From Mycolicibacter sp. MU0102 (GTDB taxonomy: Bacteria; Actinomycetota; Actinomycetes; Mycobacteriales; Mycobacteriaceae), in the NCBI RefSeq assembly GCF_963378105.1, contig NZ_OY726398.1, positions 4,402,001 to 4,466,000 on the forward strand: a stretch of DNA of 64,000 bases, written 5' to 3'. A model generated the notes under the pieces. It was not told the origin of the DNA and made no database searches. It saw nothing but the letters and a program-made list of their open reading frames with translations. Below, one piece after another: positions 8,342 through 16,577 of the stretch. Both the position numbers and the translations under genes were made by a program. Within the stretch, counting starts at the first letter, position 1; each line of letters starts with the position of its first letter.

Positions 8342-8524
8342 CTACTCCGGTGAGTCGTCGGGCGGGGCCGGCGGGTCTTCGGGAACCAGCCGTTCGGGCA
8401 CCTCGGCGGGCGCCAGTCGTTCCGGCGGTTCCGCGGGCACCAGTCGTTCCGGCGGCTCGTCGGGAACCCGCCGCTGTGGCGGCTCTTCCGGCCGGCCCGG
8501 TTCGGGTGGCAGTTCGGGATTCAT
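8342..8524 (-). CDS. Proline-rich repeat peptide, 60 aa (hypothetical)
   Basis: The ATG at 8524 lies 42 bp downstream of tcrY. The 60-residue product is made of an imperfect decamer, approximately PPERLVPAEP, seen about four times (PPQRRVPDE, PPERLVPAE, PPERLAPAE, VPERLVPED), and ends PPAPPDDSPE. It is acidic overall, with no signal peptide or membrane segment. It may be co-transcribed with the two-component system. I do not recognise the family; a low-complexity spurious ORF is the alternative, though the repeat is regular and in frame with a plausible start and stop. Confidence 0.45.
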   Translation of the reverse strand: MNPELPPEPGRPEEPPQRRVPDEPPERLVPAEPPERLAPAEVPERLVPEDPPAPPDDSPE

Positions 8525-8566
8525 CTGGGTCGCCTACCCGCCGGGCGGCGGGTGCAAACCCCGGGG

Positions 8567-10075
8567 CTACCGGGGCAGGCGCACCGTGAAGGCGGTCCGG
8601 CCGGGTTCGCTGCTGACGGCGATGGTGCCCCGGTGTGCCCGGACCACCGCCGAGGCGATCGCCAGCCCGAGACCGGTGCTGCCGCCCTTGCGCGATCGGG
8701 AGGTGTCCCCGCGGGCGAACCGCTGGAAGATCTCCGGCAGGAATTCCGCGGGGATTCCCGGGCCGTCATCGGTGACGCTGAGCACGGCGTCGTCGCCGTC
8801 GACACCCAGCCGAAGGGTCACCACGGTTCCCGGGCCGGTGTGGACACGGGCGTTGGTCAGCAGGTTGGCCACCACCTGGTGCAACCGGGCGGCGTCACCG
8901 GGCACCGTCACCGGCTCGTCGGGCAGATCGAGTTGCCACTGATGATCCGGCCCCCCGACGTGCGCATCGCTGAGGGTGTCGACCGCCATCCGGGACAGGT
9001 CCACCGGCTCGTGCTCCAGCGGACGGCCGGAGTCCAACCGGGCCAGCAGCAGCAGGTCTTCGACCAGTTGGGTCATCCGCTCGGTCTCGGACTGCACCCG
9101 GCTCAACGCATGCGCCAAGGCTTGCGAGTCCGCGCCATCGGATGCCGGAATTCGTTGCGCCAGCTCGGTGTAACCACGGATCGCGGTCAGCGGTGTGCGC
9201 AGCTCATGACTGGCGTCGGCGACGAATTGGCGCACCCGGGTCTCGCTGTCCTGGCGGGTCGACAGCGCGGCAGCGATGTGGTCGAGCATCCGGTTGACCG
9301 CGGCGCCCAGTTGTCCGACCTCGGTGCGGGGATTGGCGTCGGATTCGGCGACGCGCACCGGCAGCGTCGCCTCACCGCGATCCAACGGCAGGCCGGCGAC
9401 TTCGCCGGCGGTCTGCGCGACGCGGCGCAGCGGGGTCAGTGCTCGCCGGATCACCACGCTGCCGGCGGTGGCCACCGCGGCCACGGCGACCAGGGTGACC
9501 AGGCCGAAGATCAGCAGCACCCGGACCATGGTGTCGTCCACCGCAGCCAGCGGCAGCCCGGTGACCACCACGTCGTCACCACGTCGAGCGGTGGTCGCGA
9601 CCACCCGGTAGCGGCCCACGCCGTCGAGGCGACGCGTCACCGGCGGTTCCCCGGCCAACACATCGGTCAATCGTGTTGTGGCTGACGGGCTCAGTTCCTC
9701 CCGCTGACCCGAGATGCTCAGATAGCCCGCCTCGACGCCTTGACCAGGTCCGGAAGCACTCCCGCTTTCGATCACGGCACCGACCATGCCGGCCGGCTGG
9801 CCGGGGGCGTCCAGGAAGTCCGGACCCGGCCCCGGGCGCGGCCGGTGGTGCCGATGCCCGGGCGGCGGCAATGGCTGGCCGTGCAGCCGCGCGGAGCGGC
9901 GTGAGGCGTCGGAGAGCTGATGGTCGAGTTGGCCGACCAGATACTGGTAGAGGGCCAGTTCCGTCACCGCACCGATACCGAGGCAGGCCACGGTGAGCAG
10001 CACGATCTGACCGACCAGCAGCCGCGCCCGCAGCGACCAGGGACGCCAGAGATTAAGGAGCGGGCTTGAGCACAT
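8567..10075 (-). CDS. tcrY: Sensor histidine kinase TcrY
   Basis: The 502-residue protein has two membrane helices (about residues 18-42 and 184-209) flanking an extracytoplasmic sensor domain, a HAMP linker (RRALTPLRRVAQTAGEVAG), the HisKA box DASHELRTPLTAI with phospho-acceptor His at about 290, and a HATPase domain with N-box HQVVANLLTNARVH, G1 DDGPGIP, F-box FQRFARGD and G2 GSTGLGLAI. The sensor domain contains a His/Pro-rich stretch (PPPGHRHHRPRPGPGP, about residues 70-86). The start overlaps the 3' end of tcrX by about 23 bp, so the pair is one operon. In M. tuberculosis TcrXY has been linked to iron limitation and virulence; that is family knowledge, not visible here. Confidence 0.92.
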   Translation of the reverse strand: MCSSPLLNLWRPWSLRARLLVGQIVLLTVACLGIGAVTELALYQYLVGQLDHQLSDASRRSARLHGQPLPPPGHRHHRPRPGPGPDFLDAPGQPAGMVGAVIESGSASGPGQGVEAGYLSISGQREELSPSATTRLTDVLAGEPPVTRRLDGVGRYRVVATTARRGDDVVVTGLPLAAVDDTMVRVLLIFGLVTLVAVAAVATAGSVVIRRALTPLRRVAQTAGEVAGLPLDRGEATLPVRVAESDANPRTEVGQLGAAVNRMLDHIAAALSTRQDSETRVRQFVADASHELRTPLTAIRGYTELAQRIPASDGADSQALAHALSRVQSETERMTQLVEDLLLLARLDSGRPLEHEPVDLSRMAVDTLSDAHVGGPDHQWQLDLPDEPVTVPGDAARLHQVVANLLTNARVHTGPGTVVTLRLGVDGDDAVLSVTDDGPGIPAEFLPEIFQRFARGDTSRSRKGGSTGLGLAIASAVVRAHRGTIAVSSEPGRTAFTVRLPR

Positions 10076-10757
10076 AGCCCGCACCGCGCAGCGTGTGGAT
10101 CATCGGCGATCGGCCGTTGTCGATCTTCTTACGCAGGTAGGAGATGTAGAGCTCGACGATGTTGGCCCGGCCGCCGAAGTCGTAGTCCCACACCCGGTCC
10201 AGGATCTGCGCCTTGGACAGCACCCGCTTGGCGTTGTGCATCAGGTAACGCAGCAGCTCGAATTCGGTGGACGTCAACGTGATCGGGTCACCGCCCCGGG
10301 TCACCTCATGGGAATCCTCGTCGAGCACCAGGTCACCGACCACGATCTGGGCGCCGGCCTCGGCGGTGCTCACCCCGGTGCGGCGCAACAGCGCTCGCAG
10401 CCGCAACACCACTTCTTCGATGCTGAACGGCTTGGTGACGTAGTCGTCGCCACCGGCGGTCAACCCCGCGATGCGGTCCTCCAGGCCGTCCTTAGCGGTC
10501 AAGAACAGCACCGGTAGCCGCGGGTTGATCTCCCGCAGCTTGTGCAGGACGTCGAGTCCGCTCATGTCGGGAAGCATCACGTCGAGCACCACGACGTCGG
10601 GACGTTCGGCCTTGGCGGCGGCGATCGCCGAGGCACCATCCCCGGCCATCGCGGTGGTCCAGCCCTCGTAGCGCAGCGCCATCGACACCATCTCGGCCAG
10701 CACCGACTCGTCGTCGACCACCAGCACCGTGATGGGCTTGCCGTCGGCGCGCGACAT
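10053..10757 (-). CDS. tcrX: Two-component response regulator TcrX
   Basis: This OmpR/PhoB-class response regulator has a receiver domain with the acidic pair D15/D16, phospho-acceptor D59 in VVLDVMLPD, and K109 in TKPF. The C-terminal winged-helix DNA-binding domain includes LTSTEFELLRYLMHNAKRVLSK and the recognition-helix region NIVELYISYLRKKID. ATG at 10757 gives 234 residues, the length I recall for the M. tuberculosis protein; upstream in-frame ATGs at 10793 and 10829 exist. It is first in the operon, followed by tcrY. The divergent NTF2-like gene starts 75 bp away, so the promoter region is shared. Confidence 0.93.
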   Translation of the reverse strand: MSRADGKPITVLVVDDESVLAEMVSMALRYEGWTTAMAGDGASAIAAAKAERPDVVVLDVMLPDMSGLDVLHKLREINPRLPVLFLTAKDGLEDRIAGLTAGGDDYVTKPFSIEEVVLRLRALLRRTGVSTAEAGAQIVVGDLVLDEDSHEVTRGGDPITLTSTEFELLRYLMHNAKRVLSKAQILDRVWDYDFGGRANIVELYISYLRKKIDNGRSPMIHTLRGAGYVLKPAP

Positions 10758-10832
10758 CACGACACGTTCGACCGATCCCCGTGGCGCAGACATCACGTTC
10801 CAGTATGTCGGTCGCGCCGATATGTTCATCGC

Positions 10833-11177
10833 ATGGCACGCTCACCGCAGGAAATCTTCGACCATCACCTCCAGGCTCTGCTCGCGCGCGACGTCGACGA
10901 GCTGCTCGTCGACTACACCGACGACTCGGAGCTGATCACTCCCGCCGGCGTAGCGCAGGGCAGCGGCGGCATCCGGGCCGCGTTCAGCCAGCTGTCCGCG
11001 GCACTGGCCGATGCGAACTTCGAAATCAAGTCGCAGACCTACAGCGGCAACGTGCTGCTGCTGGAATGGACGCTGGACGCACCGGGTTTCGGCGTCGACG
11101 GGGTGGACACCTTCCTGTTCGACGAGGACTCGATCCGGGTGCAGACGATCTCCCAGCAGGTCCGCCCCAAGAGCTGA
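10833..11177 (+). CDS. SnoaL/NTF2-like fold protein
   Basis: The 114-residue protein begins PQEIFDHHLQALLARDVDELLVDYTDDSELITPAG, the typical first helix and strand of SnoaL/NTF2-like 'steroid delta-isomerase fold' proteins, followed by GSGGIRAAFSQL and a beta-rich remainder. No catalytic residues can be assigned with confidence; relatives include ketosteroid isomerases, cyclases and ligand-binding proteins. A TATGTT element ends six nucleotides before the ATG, so the mRNA is probably leaderless; this also decides against longer frames. It is divergent from tcrX and may share its control region. Confidence 0.75.
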   Translation: MARSPQEIFDHHLQALLARDVDELLVDYTDDSELITPAGVAQGSGGIRAAFSQLSAALADANFEIKSQTYSGNVLLLEWTLDAPGFGVDGVDTFLFDEDSIRVQTISQQVRPKS

Positions 11178-11243
11178 CACCGCTGCAAACGGGGCCCGCG
11201 AAACCACTGAATCGCTGCGGGCTGACGGGTTAGGTTTCCCCCC

Positions 11244-12269
11244 GTGAACCTCGAAGCGGTCGCGGACTGGATGTCCGCCCAGAACCTGGGCGAGGGCCCG
11301 CTGGAAAACGTCACCGAACTGTCCGGCGGCACCCAGAACGTCATGCTGGCGTTCGCCCGGTCCGGCCGCAGCTACGTGTTGCGGCGCGGCCCACGGCATC
11401 TGCGACCGCGCAGCAACGCGGTGATGCTGCGGGAGACCCGGCTGTTGGGCGCGCTGGCCGGCACCGACGTGCCCCATCCGGGATTGATCGCAGTCTGCGA
11501 CGACCCGGCGGTGCTCGGCGACGCGGTGTTCTACCTGATGGAGCCGGTCGACGGGTTCAACGCGAGTGGGGAACTGCCCGCGCTGCACGCCGGCGACCCG
11601 GAGGTCCGGTACGGCATGGGCCTGTCGATGGCCGACGCGCTGGCGAAGCTCGGTGCGCTCGACCACGTCGCGGTGGGGTTGGCGGACTACGGCAAACCCG
11701 ACGGCTTCCTGGAACGCCAAGTGCCGCGGTGGCTTTCCGAATTGGACTCCTACCGGCAGTTCGAGAACTATCCCGGGCCCGACCTGCCCGGACTCGACGA
11801 CGTCGCCGACTGGCTGCAGCGCAACGTGCCGACGTCCTGGCAGCCGGGGATCCTGCACGGCGACTATCACGCGGCCAACGTGATGTTCTCCCCCACCGGA
11901 CCGGAGGTGGCGGCGATCGTGGACTGGGAGATGTCGACCATCGGGGATCCACTGTTGGACCTGGGCTGGCTGCTGGCCACCTGGCGCCAGGATGACGGGT
12001 CCAGCGTGTTCAGCCACACGCTGACCGGCATGGACGGGCTGGCCTCCCCCGATGACCTGGTGCAGCGCTACGCCGCGGGCAGCTCCCGCGATCTGACGCA
12101 TATCGGCTGGTACACGGTGATGGCCGCCTTCAAGCTGGCCATCGTGATCGAGGGCACCCTGGCCCGGGCGTCGGCAGGCATGGCCCAGAAGGAAGTGGGC
12201 GATCAGTTGCACGAGGCCGCCGTCTGGCTCTTCGACCGGGCCCAGACCTGGATGGCGAGCGCGAAATGA
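11244..12269 (+). CDS. APH-fold phosphotransferase family protein (Rv3761c-like)
   Basis: The 341-residue protein has the aminoglycoside-phosphotransferase/choline-kinase fold: a nucleotide-binding N-lobe (LSGGTQNVMLAFARSGRSYVLRRGP), the catalytic loop HGDYHAANVMF (H205, D207) and the metal-binding IVDWEMSTIGDPLLDLGW (D227). From recall, the closest M. tuberculosis gene is Rv3761c, named fadE36 although this sequence type is APH-like rather than acyl-CoA dehydrogenase. Human ACAD10/11 carry a similar domain that phosphorylates 4-hydroxyacyl-CoA, so a lipid substrate is possible but unproved. GTG at 11244 is preceded by TAGGTT and seven nucleotides, a leaderless pattern. The stop overlaps the next gene (ATGA). 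Confidence 0.87.
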   Translation: MNLEAVADWMSAQNLGEGPLENVTELSGGTQNVMLAFARSGRSYVLRRGPRHLRPRSNAVMLRETRLLGALAGTDVPHPGLIAVCDDPAVLGDAVFYLMEPVDGFNASGELPALHAGDPEVRYGMGLSMADALAKLGALDHVAVGLADYGKPDGFLERQVPRWLSELDSYRQFENYPGPDLPGLDDVADWLQRNVPTSWQPGILHGDYHAANVMFSPTGPEVAAIVDWEMSTIGDPLLDLGWLLATWRQDDGSSVFSHTLTGMDGLASPDDLVQRYAAGSSRDLTHIGWYTVMAAFKLAIVIEGTLARASAGMAQKEVGDQLHEAAVWLFDRAQTWMASAK

Positions 12270-13519
12270 CGGACCAGCGCAACTACGTCGCCGGCATCGA
12301 CCACATTGTTAAGGCCGACACTCGGCGTCTGATCGACATCTTCAAAGACCTGCATCGCAACCCCGAGTTGGGTTTCAACGAAGTGCGCACCGCGCGGACC
12401 GCCGCGCAGGCCCTGAGCAACCTCGGCTTCACGGTGACCACCGGGATCGGTCGCACCGGCGTGGTGGCGGTGCTGTCCAACGGCCCAGGCCCGGTAGTGA
12501 TGTACCGGGCCGACATGGACGCGCTGGCAGTGCCCGAGGCCACCGGCCTGGACTACGCCAGCAGCAACCCGGCACTCGGACACATGTGCGGCCACGACGC
12601 GCACGTGACCTGGATGTTGGGGTTGGCCAAGGTGCTCGCCGAGACCGCCGATTCCTGGTCGGGCACCGCGGTGCTGATCGGACAGCCCGCCGAGGAACTG
12701 ATCACCGGCGCCCAAGCCATGATCGACGCGGGCCTCTATGACGTCGCTCCCAGACCGGACGCTTTCCTGGCGATGCACACCGCGCCCGTACCGGTCGGCA
12801 TGGTCGCCGCGGTCGGCGGAGAACGGATGGCCGGTACCGATCAGCTCGACATCGTGTTCCACGGCGTCGGCGGCCATGGGTCGATGCCCCAGCTGGCCGT
12901 TGACCCGGTACTCATGGCGGCGCAGGCGGTCGTGCAGTTCCAGAGCATTGTCAGCCGGGCCGTCGCCCCCAGCGAGACGGCGGTGCTGACTGTCGGCTCG
13001 GTGCAGGCCGGCAGTGCCTACAACGTCATCCCGGACCGGGCACTGCTCAAAGTCAACCTGCGCTGGTTCAACCCCGCTGTGCGCGAAACGATGCTGACCC
13101 GTATTCGGGCGATCTGCGAGGGCATCGCGCGCAGCTACGGCATGCCCGAAGACCGGCTGCCGGACATCACCATGGCCGGTGGCGCCACCCCGCTGGTCAA
13201 CGACACCGCGCTCACCGACCGGGTGGCGACCGCGCTGGGCGATCTGCTCGGCCCGGACAACGTCGTGCGTCAGCTTCCAGCCCTGACCGGCTCAGAGGAT
13301 TGCCACCTGCTCAAAGGGCCGCACGTCGATGTACCACTGGCATATCTGCTGGTCGGGGTGGCCGACCCACAGGTGTACGCGAAGTCCGCGGAAAAGGGTC
13401 AATTGTTCCCGTACACACCGCACTCGCCGGACTATGTGGTCGACCTTTCCGCTATCCCGCTCGGAACCAGGATTGCAGCCCGTGCAATGCTTGAATTGCT
13501 TACTCCCAGTCGGTTTTAG
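12266..13519 (+). CDS. M20 family metal-dependent amidohydrolase
   Basis: The 417-residue protein belongs to the M20D aminoacylase/hippurate-hydrolase type. Metal and catalytic elements are YRADMDALAVPE, CGHDAH (C108 to H113), GQPAEE (E143, E144), HTAPVPVG, a lid domain starting DIVFHGVGGHGSMP, and the C-terminal GSEDCHLL. Likely activity is removal of N-acyl groups or related amide hydrolysis in the cytoplasm; the actual substrate is not readable. The ATG overlaps the stop of the phosphotransferase gene (ATGA), so the two are translationally coupled and may act on the same metabolite. Confidence 0.87.
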   Translation: MTDQRNYVAGIDHIVKADTRRLIDIFKDLHRNPELGFNEVRTARTAAQALSNLGFTVTTGIGRTGVVAVLSNGPGPVVMYRADMDALAVPEATGLDYASSNPALGHMCGHDAHVTWMLGLAKVLAETADSWSGTAVLIGQPAEELITGAQAMIDAGLYDVAPRPDAFLAMHTAPVPVGMVAAVGGERMAGTDQLDIVFHGVGGHGSMPQLAVDPVLMAAQAVVQFQSIVSRAVAPSETAVLTVGSVQAGSAYNVIPDRALLKVNLRWFNPAVRETMLTRIRAICEGIARSYGMPEDRLPDITMAGGATPLVNDTALTDRVATALGDLLGPDNVVRQLPALTGSEDCHLLKGPHVDVPLAYLLVGVADPQVYAKSAEKGQLFPYTPHSPDYVVDLSAIPLGTRIAARAMLELLTPSRF

Positions 13520-13589
13520 TAGTCATTACACTCCGCCGAGTTTCTGAAACACTTGTGCGGTCCACGAAGACGAGCTAAGGTGTATTGCT

Positions 13590-13898
13590 GTGGACGATCG
13601 TCACAAAGACCCAACCGTCGTGTTGCCCTACCTCGTGGGCAGGCCGCTAGGAGCGACCGAGGTCTACGAGGCATTCGGCTATCGCAAGTCCGCCTACTAC
13701 AAGGCGGCCCATGAGGGCCGACTGATCAGCGCGGACAACCTGATCCGAGTCGCCAGGTACTTCGGCCTCAACCCCGTCGACCTGCAGGTACGGTTCGGAT
13801 TGATCGAGCACGACGCCGTCGCCGAATACCTGGAGTCCTCATCGCGGCCGCTGCGGCTGGGTGATCTGAAGGCGGATCTGGACAAACCGCCCGTCTAA
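13590..13898 (+). CDS. Small helix-turn-helix DNA-binding protein
   Basis: The 102-residue protein contains a helix-turn-helix-like region, GATEVYEAFGYRKSAYYKAAHEGRLISADNLIRVARYFGLNPVDLQVRFGLI, reminiscent of compact XRE/repressor-like proteins found in mycobacteria and their phages. Recognition helix candidates are RKSAYYKAAHEG and ADNLIRVARYFG. GTG at 13590 follows TAAGGT by eight nucleotides, so a leaderless start is possible. It is followed after 28 bp by three paralogous membrane-protein genes on the same strand, which it may control or partner. No ligand-binding domain is present. Confidence 0.65.
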   Translation: MDDRHKDPTVVLPYLVGRPLGATEVYEAFGYRKSAYYKAAHEGRLISADNLIRVARYFGLNPVDLQVRFGLIEHDAVAEYLESSSRPLRLGDLKADLDKPPV

Positions 13899-13926
13899 TC
13901 GGACCGTCAGGAAGTACCGTCGACGC

Positions 13927-14682
13927 ATGACGTCGGCGTTAATTGGTGCCACCGTGTTGGTGGCGCTGTACACCCTGTGGGTGCGCCGCGATACGTGGTG
14001 GTCGCGGTGGGAGATCGGTATCACCCTGGCGATCGCGCTGGAGACCTTCGCGCTCGTATTGATGTCGCCATGGGCAGCCCAAACCCTGGGCCCGGGGCTG
14101 CACCAAGTCACCCGGATCTGGAATATCCAGCAGCTGGCCGGTCACATCTGCTTCGTCGTCGCCATCGCGGCCAACATCTACCACGTGCTGGCACGCCTGG
14201 CCGACTTCGATCAATTCCGCCCGTTGTTCCGACTGCACGTCCGGTTGCCCCTACAGGCCGGCGTGGTGGCGATGGTGGCAGTGTTCCTGATCGCCGACGC
14301 CGGCTACCGACCGGACGGTTTCTCCTCGCTCGGGGGCGGCGGCGCCTGGGCGCGCGCATACTGGGTGCTGTTGTCCCTGATGCTGATCTTCCTGTCCGGC
14401 TACGCGACGCGGGTGCTGTCGATACTCCGATCCGATCCACGCGCCAAAGAGACCGTCGAGCTCTACACGGCCTCTACGGCCTTCGCGGTGGCGGCCATCA
14501 TGGCGCTGTTGAGCAATGCGTGGTCCAAAGCCGATGTCAGCCCGCTGATTTGGCTGTGCGCATGTATTTCCGTGGCGATCTTCGCCTACGGCTCGGCCCG
14601 TTCCTGGCAGGCCAAAGCCGCGTGGTTCACCAGCAGCGAGCCTCCGATTACGCAGCCCAACCCGCCGCAAGCCCTGTCGTGA
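13927..14682 (+). CDS. Multi-pass membrane protein, copy 1 of 3 tandem paralogues
   Basis: The 251-residue integral membrane protein has about six or seven hydrophobic segments. It shares with the next two genes the N-terminal motif LWVRRDTWWSRWE, the central WNIQQLAGHIC...ANIYHVLARLAD (one His in the NIYH motif is conserved in all three), RSDPRAKETV, and the C-terminal FAYGSARSWQAKAAWF. No transporter or enzyme family is recognised. It follows the small HTH gene by 28 bp and precedes copy 2 by 9 bp. No signal peptide or extracellular domain is evident. Confidence 0.75.
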   Translation: MTSALIGATVLVALYTLWVRRDTWWSRWEIGITLAIALETFALVLMSPWAAQTLGPGLHQVTRIWNIQQLAGHICFVVAIAANIYHVLARLADFDQFRPLFRLHVRLPLQAGVVAMVAVFLIADAGYRPDGFSSLGGGGAWARAYWVLLSLMLIFLSGYATRVLSILRSDPRAKETVELYTASTAFAVAAIMALLSNAWSKADVSPLIWLCACISVAIFAYGSARSWQAKAAWFTSSEPPITQPNPPQALS

Positions 14683-14691
14683 GGGCACCCG

Positions 14692-15432
14692 ATGACGTCC
14701 GGAATCATTCTCGCCACATTGGCAGTCGTCGCCTATAGCCTCTGGGTTCGCCGCGACACCTGGTGGACGCGCTGGGAGAACGCCGCCACCTTCGCGTTGG
14801 CGTTGGAAGCCTGTGCGCTGCTACTGATGTCGCCGTGGGCCGGAGCCAAGATCGGCCCGGTGCTGCACAACGGCCTCGGGGTGTGGAACGTTCAACAGCT
14901 GATCGGCCACCTGTGCCTGATCGTTGCCGTCACGGCGAACATCTATCACATGCTGGTGCGATTGGCCGACCCCGATCAAGTGCGGTTCATCATGCGCCGC
15001 CAGCTCATGATCCCGATCTGGCTGGGCATCGCCGTGATGGTGCCGGCCTTCCTGCGCTCCGATCAGGACTACCAGCCCGACGTGTTCGCCGCGCCCAGGA
15101 CCGATGCCTGGATGGAGCTGTACCAGTTGGTCGGCTGCGCCCTGGTGCTCTACCTCAGCGGCTACGTCAGCCGGCTGATGCTGACCCTACGACACGATCC
15201 GCGCGCCAAGGCCACCATTGACCTCTGGCTCGTGTCAATGGCGTTCGCCGCCGTCGCATGCGTGATCGTGCTCGCTTCGACGTGGGTCGACGGTGACAAC
15301 GCCAGCCGCGGGATCTGGCTCTGCATCTGCTTGGCGGTGGGCACGTTCGCCTACGGGTCCGCGCGATCCTGGAAAGCCAAGAGCGCCTGGTTCACCGCCA
15401 ACGGCGACGAGTCGGTGATCGGCGCGCAATGA
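14692..15432 (+). CDS. Multi-pass membrane protein, copy 2 of 3 tandem paralogues
   Basis: This 246-residue paralogue of the preceding gene starts 9 bp after it and overlaps the next one by 4 bp (ATGA). The family motifs are present: LWVRRDTWWTRWE, WNVQQLIGHLC, NIYHMLVRLADP, SRLMLTLRHDPRAK and FAYGSARSWKAKSAWF. Hydrophobic segments occur at the same positions as in copy 1. Function is unknown. The shared HDPRAK and ARSWxAK loops are basic and probably cytoplasmic, by the positive-inside rule. Confidence 0.75.
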   Translation: MTSGIILATLAVVAYSLWVRRDTWWTRWENAATFALALEACALLLMSPWAGAKIGPVLHNGLGVWNVQQLIGHLCLIVAVTANIYHMLVRLADPDQVRFIMRRQLMIPIWLGIAVMVPAFLRSDQDYQPDVFAAPRTDAWMELYQLVGCALVLYLSGYVSRLMLTLRHDPRAKATIDLWLVSMAFAAVACVIVLASTWVDGDNASRGIWLCICLAVGTFAYGSARSWKAKSAWFTANGDESVIGAQ

Positions 15433-16178
15433 CACCAGCGTTCATCCTGGCCACCGTGGCGATGGTCGTCTATTGCCTGTGGGTTCGTCGCGACACCTGG
15501 TGGTCACGCTGGGAGGCCGGCGCCACCTTTGCCATCGCAATGGAGGGCCTTGCCCTGGTCTTGTTGACGCCCTGGGTGGGCACCGAGCTGGGCCCGACCC
15601 TCTACGACCTGTTGGGGCGATGGAACGCCCAGCAGGTGCTCGGGTTGCTGTGCCTGTTCGCCGGGGTGATCGGAAACATCTACCACATGCTGGTGCGGCT
15701 CGCCGATCCCGCGCACGTGGGGCCGATCATGCGCAAGCACCTCCTGGTGCCGGTGGGCTCGTGCATGGCGGTGATGCTGGTGGCGTTCTTCAATACCGAC
15801 CGGGGCTTCGAGCCAGACCTGTTCGCCACGCTGTCCGGCGATCGCTGGGTGACCGCCTTCGAGGTGACCGCCAGTGCGGTGTTGCTGTACCTGACCGGCT
15901 ACGTCGCCCGGCTCATGTTGTCGCTGCGGCACGATCAGCGGGCCAGGACCACGCTCGTGCTGTACCTGACCGCAATGACTTTCGCGGTGGCGGCCTGCTT
16001 GGCCGGAATCATCTCGATCTGTATCGACCGCGACGCCGGCCCGGCGATCTGGGCCTGCGTCTGTCTCTCGGTGTCGATCTTCGCCTACGGCCTGGCGCGG
16101 TCCTGGCAGGCCAAGAGGGCATGGTTCGCACCGAACACCTCCACGCCGCGCAGCGACAGACGAAGCGACCGGGCCTAG
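15429..16178 (+). CDS. Multi-pass membrane protein, copy 3 of 3 tandem paralogues
   Basis: This 249-residue protein is the third paralogue, translationally coupled to copy 2 by an ATGA overlap. It keeps LWVRRDTWWSRWE, NIYHMLVRLADP, RLMLSLRHDQRAR and FAYGLARSWQAKRAWF. The His found in copies 1 and 2 at QQLxGH is Leu here (QQVLGLL), so only the NIYH histidine is family-wide. The basic C-terminus (TPRSDRRSDRA) is cytoplasmic by prediction. The three proteins may form a hetero-oligomer; this is inference from coupling and similarity. Confidence 0.75.
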   Translation: MTPAFILATVAMVVYCLWVRRDTWWSRWEAGATFAIAMEGLALVLLTPWVGTELGPTLYDLLGRWNAQQVLGLLCLFAGVIGNIYHMLVRLADPAHVGPIMRKHLLVPVGSCMAVMLVAFFNTDRGFEPDLFATLSGDRWVTAFEVTASAVLLYLTGYVARLMLSLRHDQRARTTLVLYLTAMTFAVAACLAGIISICIDRDAGPAIWACVCLSVSIFAYGLARSWQAKRAWFAPNTSTPRSDRRSDRA

Positions 16179-16199
16179 CCGACGGCGCGTGGCACCGAT

Positions 16200-16577
16200 T
16201 CAGGCGCCATCGAGTTCAGCCAACGCCCGTCGTAGCGCGGTGGCTTCGTCGGCGCCGACGCGCTCGACGAAATGAACCAACGCGGCCTCGCGTCCGCAGG
16301 AGTCGGCCACCTGATCGAGCGCGTACGACATCAGTTCGGCGACCAACTCGGCGCGGCCCTGCTTCGGCACATACCGGTGGGCGCGATTGTCACGCCGCTG
16401 GACCACCAGATTCTTCTTCGCAAGTCGTTGCAGCACAGTCATGATCGTGGTGTAGGCCAGGTTTCGCTTCACGGCCACCGACGCGTGAACCTCACGGACA
16501 GTCAACGCCCCCGACGCCGACCACAGGCACTCCATGACCGAGCGTTCGAGATCACCCAACCCAATGCGCGCAACCAC
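16200..16577 (-). CDS. BlaI/MecI-family transcriptional repressor
   Basis: The 125-residue protein is a penicillinase-repressor-type winged-helix regulator: RIGLGDLERSVMECLWSASGALTVREVHASVAV, AYTTIMTVLQRLAKKNLVVQRRDNRAHRYVP and a C-terminal dimerisation helix ending VERVGADEATALRRALAELDGA. It closely resembles, from recall, M. tuberculosis BlaI (Rv1846c) and is probably a paralogue. No BlaR-type sensor/protease gene is adjacent. GTG at 16577 is supported by TAGCCT ending six nucleotides upstream, so the mRNA is probably leaderless. A strong IdeR-like iron box covers this promoter. Its targets are unknown. Confidence 0.88.
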   Translation of the reverse strand: MVARIGLGDLERSVMECLWSASGALTVREVHASVAVKRNLAYTTIMTVLQRLAKKNLVVQRRDNRAHRYVPKQGRAELVAELMSYALDQVADSCGREAALVHFVERVGADEATALRRALAELDGA

